From Pseudomonadota bacterium (GTDB taxonomy: Bacteria > Myxococcota > Polyangia > Polyangiales > Polyangiaceae): a stretch of 15,313 bases of DNA. Positions 14,317 through 15,313 of the stretch are shown piece after piece; the first letter of the stretch is position 1; each line of letters opens with the position of its first letter. Position numbers and translations under genes: made by a program. The stretch lies in the NCBI GenBank assembly GCA_023419055.1, contig JAEZYO010000134.1, forward strand, positions 1 to 15,313. The letters run 5' to 3'. The notes under the pieces are model-generated. The model saw only the letters and a list, made by a program, of their open reading frames with translations, searched no databases and had not been told where the DNA came from.

Positions 14317-14381
14317 GTGGCACGTCCGGGGAGCGTTCTCGATTTGACAATCGGCCCGTGAGGTCCTACGCCCCGAGCGCC

Positions 14382-15257
14382 ATGACCGAGCCCGTGTTCA
14401 AGAGTCGCGAGATAGGCCCCGACGACCCCGTCCCCGAGACAAAGAACGTCGTGCTCGTCATGAGCGGCAAGGGCGGCGTGGGCAAGAGCACCGTCGCGAC
14501 GAACCTCGCGCTCGCGCTCAAGCAGCGCGGCGCGAAGGTCGGGCTCCTCGACGCTGACATCTACGGTCCCAGCATCCCCACCATGCTCGGGATCACGGGC
14601 CAGCCGCTCTCGAACGGGCAGCAGATCGTCCCGCTCGAGCGCTACGGGCTCAAGCTGATGAGCATCGGGTTCTTGCTCGAGGATCCCAAGAGCGCCGTCG
14701 TCTGGCGCGGACCGATGCTGCACGGCGCGTTGATGCAGTTCCTCAAGGACGTGGCGTGGGGCCCGCTGGATTTCCTCTTGTTGGATCTCCCGCCCGGCAC
14801 CGGCGACGTCGCGCTCACGCTTTCACAGAAGGTGCGGAGCAACGGCGCGGTCATCGTCACGACTCCGCAAGAGGTCGCGCTGCAGGACGTCTACAAGTCC
14901 GTCTCGATGTGCCAGAAGGTCGGCATCCCGATCGTCGGCGTCGTCGAGAACGAGAGCTACTTCATCTGCGATGGTTGCACCACGCGCCACGAGCTCTTCG
15001 GTAGCGGCGGCGGTCAGAAGATCGCAGACTTCGCCGGCGCGCCGTTGCTCGGTCAGATCCCGCTGCATCCCAAGGTGCGCGAGTGGGGCGACGCTGGTAC
15101 ACCAATCGTGGAAGCGTTGCCGAGCTCGGAGAGCGCTCAAGCGTTCCTCTCGGTCGCCGACAACCTGGTTCAGGAGCTCGCTGCCCAGGCCGGTGGCGGG
15201 GTCCTCGAAATCGACCGAAGCGGCGGGGTCAACCGCCGCTTGCCCATCGCTCGCTGA
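14382..15257 (+). CDS. mrp: Mrp/NBP35-family Fe-S cluster carrier ATPase
   Basis: A cytosolic P-loop ATPase of 291 residues that, in this family (Mrp, ApbC, NBP35), carries and delivers iron-sulfur clusters to apoproteins. The deviant Walker A is SGKGGVGKST (residues 28-37), the switch I-like segment DADIYGPSIP (57-66), and the Mrp signature WGPLDFLLLDLPPGTGD spans 126-142. The cluster-bridging pair is Cys196-Asp-Gly-Cys199 in YFICDGC. The N-terminal DUF59/MIP18 domain found in longer Mrp proteins is absent, as in shorter members. ATG at 14382 was chosen; a GTG at 14358 would add eight residues without homology. It is the only housekeeping-type gene here, set off by the terminator at 14283-14316. 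A ttgaca at 14344 has no matching -10. There is no sequence evidence tying it to the envelope redox genes. Confidence 0.95.
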   Translation: MTEPVFKSREIGPDDPVPETKNVVLVMSGKGGVGKSTVATNLALALKQRGAKVGLLDADIYGPSIPTMLGITGQPLSNGQQIVPLERYGLKLMSIGFLLEDPKSAVVWRGPMLHGALMQFLKDVAWGPLDFLLLDLPPGTGDVALTLSQKVRSNGAVIVTTPQEVALQDVYKSVSMCQKVGIPIVGVVENESYFICDGCTTRHELFGSGGGQKIADFAGAPLLGQIPLHPKVREWGDAGTPIVEALPSSESAQAFLSVADNLVQELAAQAGGGVLEIDRSGGVNRRLPIAR

Positions 15258-15313
15258 GCGGTCACGCTCCAGGCGCCCCGACCCCCCTCTCTCATTTCCG
15301 TACGATCTCTTAC
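15258..15313. other. Window tail, nothing recognised
   Basis: The last 56 bases after the Mrp stop hold no ORF, hairpin with T tract or RNA gene that I can support. Confidence 0.4.

Noticed and set aside
14344..14372. Sigma-70 promoter for the Mrp gene starting at ttgaca
   Set aside because: No acceptable -10 at 16-18 bases spacing, and the implied start site would fall within a few bases of the ATG.
12912..14723. 603-codon minus-strand open frame opposite the Cys-ladder gene
   Set aside because: Shadow of repetitive GC-rich coding on the plus strand. It is Ala/Arg/Leu/Val-rich, lacks any motif, runs across the intrinsic terminator and into the Mrp gene, and is opposed by a plus-strand gene with RBS and signal peptide.

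Overview
The window is GC-rich with strong third-position G/C bias. It encodes mostly exported proteins and looks like myxobacterial (Myxococcota, probably Polyangia) chromosome: Cys-rich lipoproteins, trypsin-fold lipoproteins, TlpA-like lipoproteins and outer-membrane barrels sit together, and there is no phage, plasmid or intact IS gene. The taxon is inferred from gene content, not from a marker gene.

Layout. (1) 3-4824, plus strand: a tight operon of an outer-membrane barrel cut by the window edge, a lipoprotein with a ZU5-like half, a thioredoxin-fold lipoprotein (WCSAC) and a second large barrel. (2) 5003-7290, plus: two chymotrypsin-fold serine protease lipoproteins joined by an ATGA overlap; the second has a Cys-rich tail. 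(3) 7292-8449, minus: a lipoprotein with about 47 mature cysteines, converging on the protease gene with 1 base between stop codons. (4) 8486-9723, plus: two more thioredoxin-fold lipoproteins (WCSVC and FCKPC), 36 bases from the divergent Cys-rich gene. (5) 9811-10960, minus: a short lipoprotein reading frame running into an ORF with a jelly-roll-like C-terminus, possibly one gene split by a frameshift. (6) 11667-12242, minus: a Tat-type lipoprotein with a CNTC motif that closely resembles the N-terminal domain of animal selenoprotein P, with Cys in place of Sec. (7) 12930-14258, plus: a lipoprotein with a C-x3-C ladder, ending in a clear intrinsic terminator. (8) 14382-15257, plus: an Mrp/NBP35-type Fe-S carrier ATPase, the only clearly cytosolic product.

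Of 14 reading frames called, 10 start with a lipoprotein-type signal (two with an atypical lipobox) and 2 are outer-membrane barrels. Four thioredoxin-fold lipoproteins of three types lie among three Cys-rich exported proteins. My working idea is a cell-envelope thiol/disulfide module in which the redox lipoproteins fold, repair or are served by the Cys-rich surface proteins and disulfide-containing proteases. The co-location is visible; the functional link is inference.

Two long non-coding stretches (about 10961-11666 and 12243-12929) hold no gene I can support. The second contains a possible IS-end remnant, a three-copy degenerate tandem repeat and two perfect hairpins.
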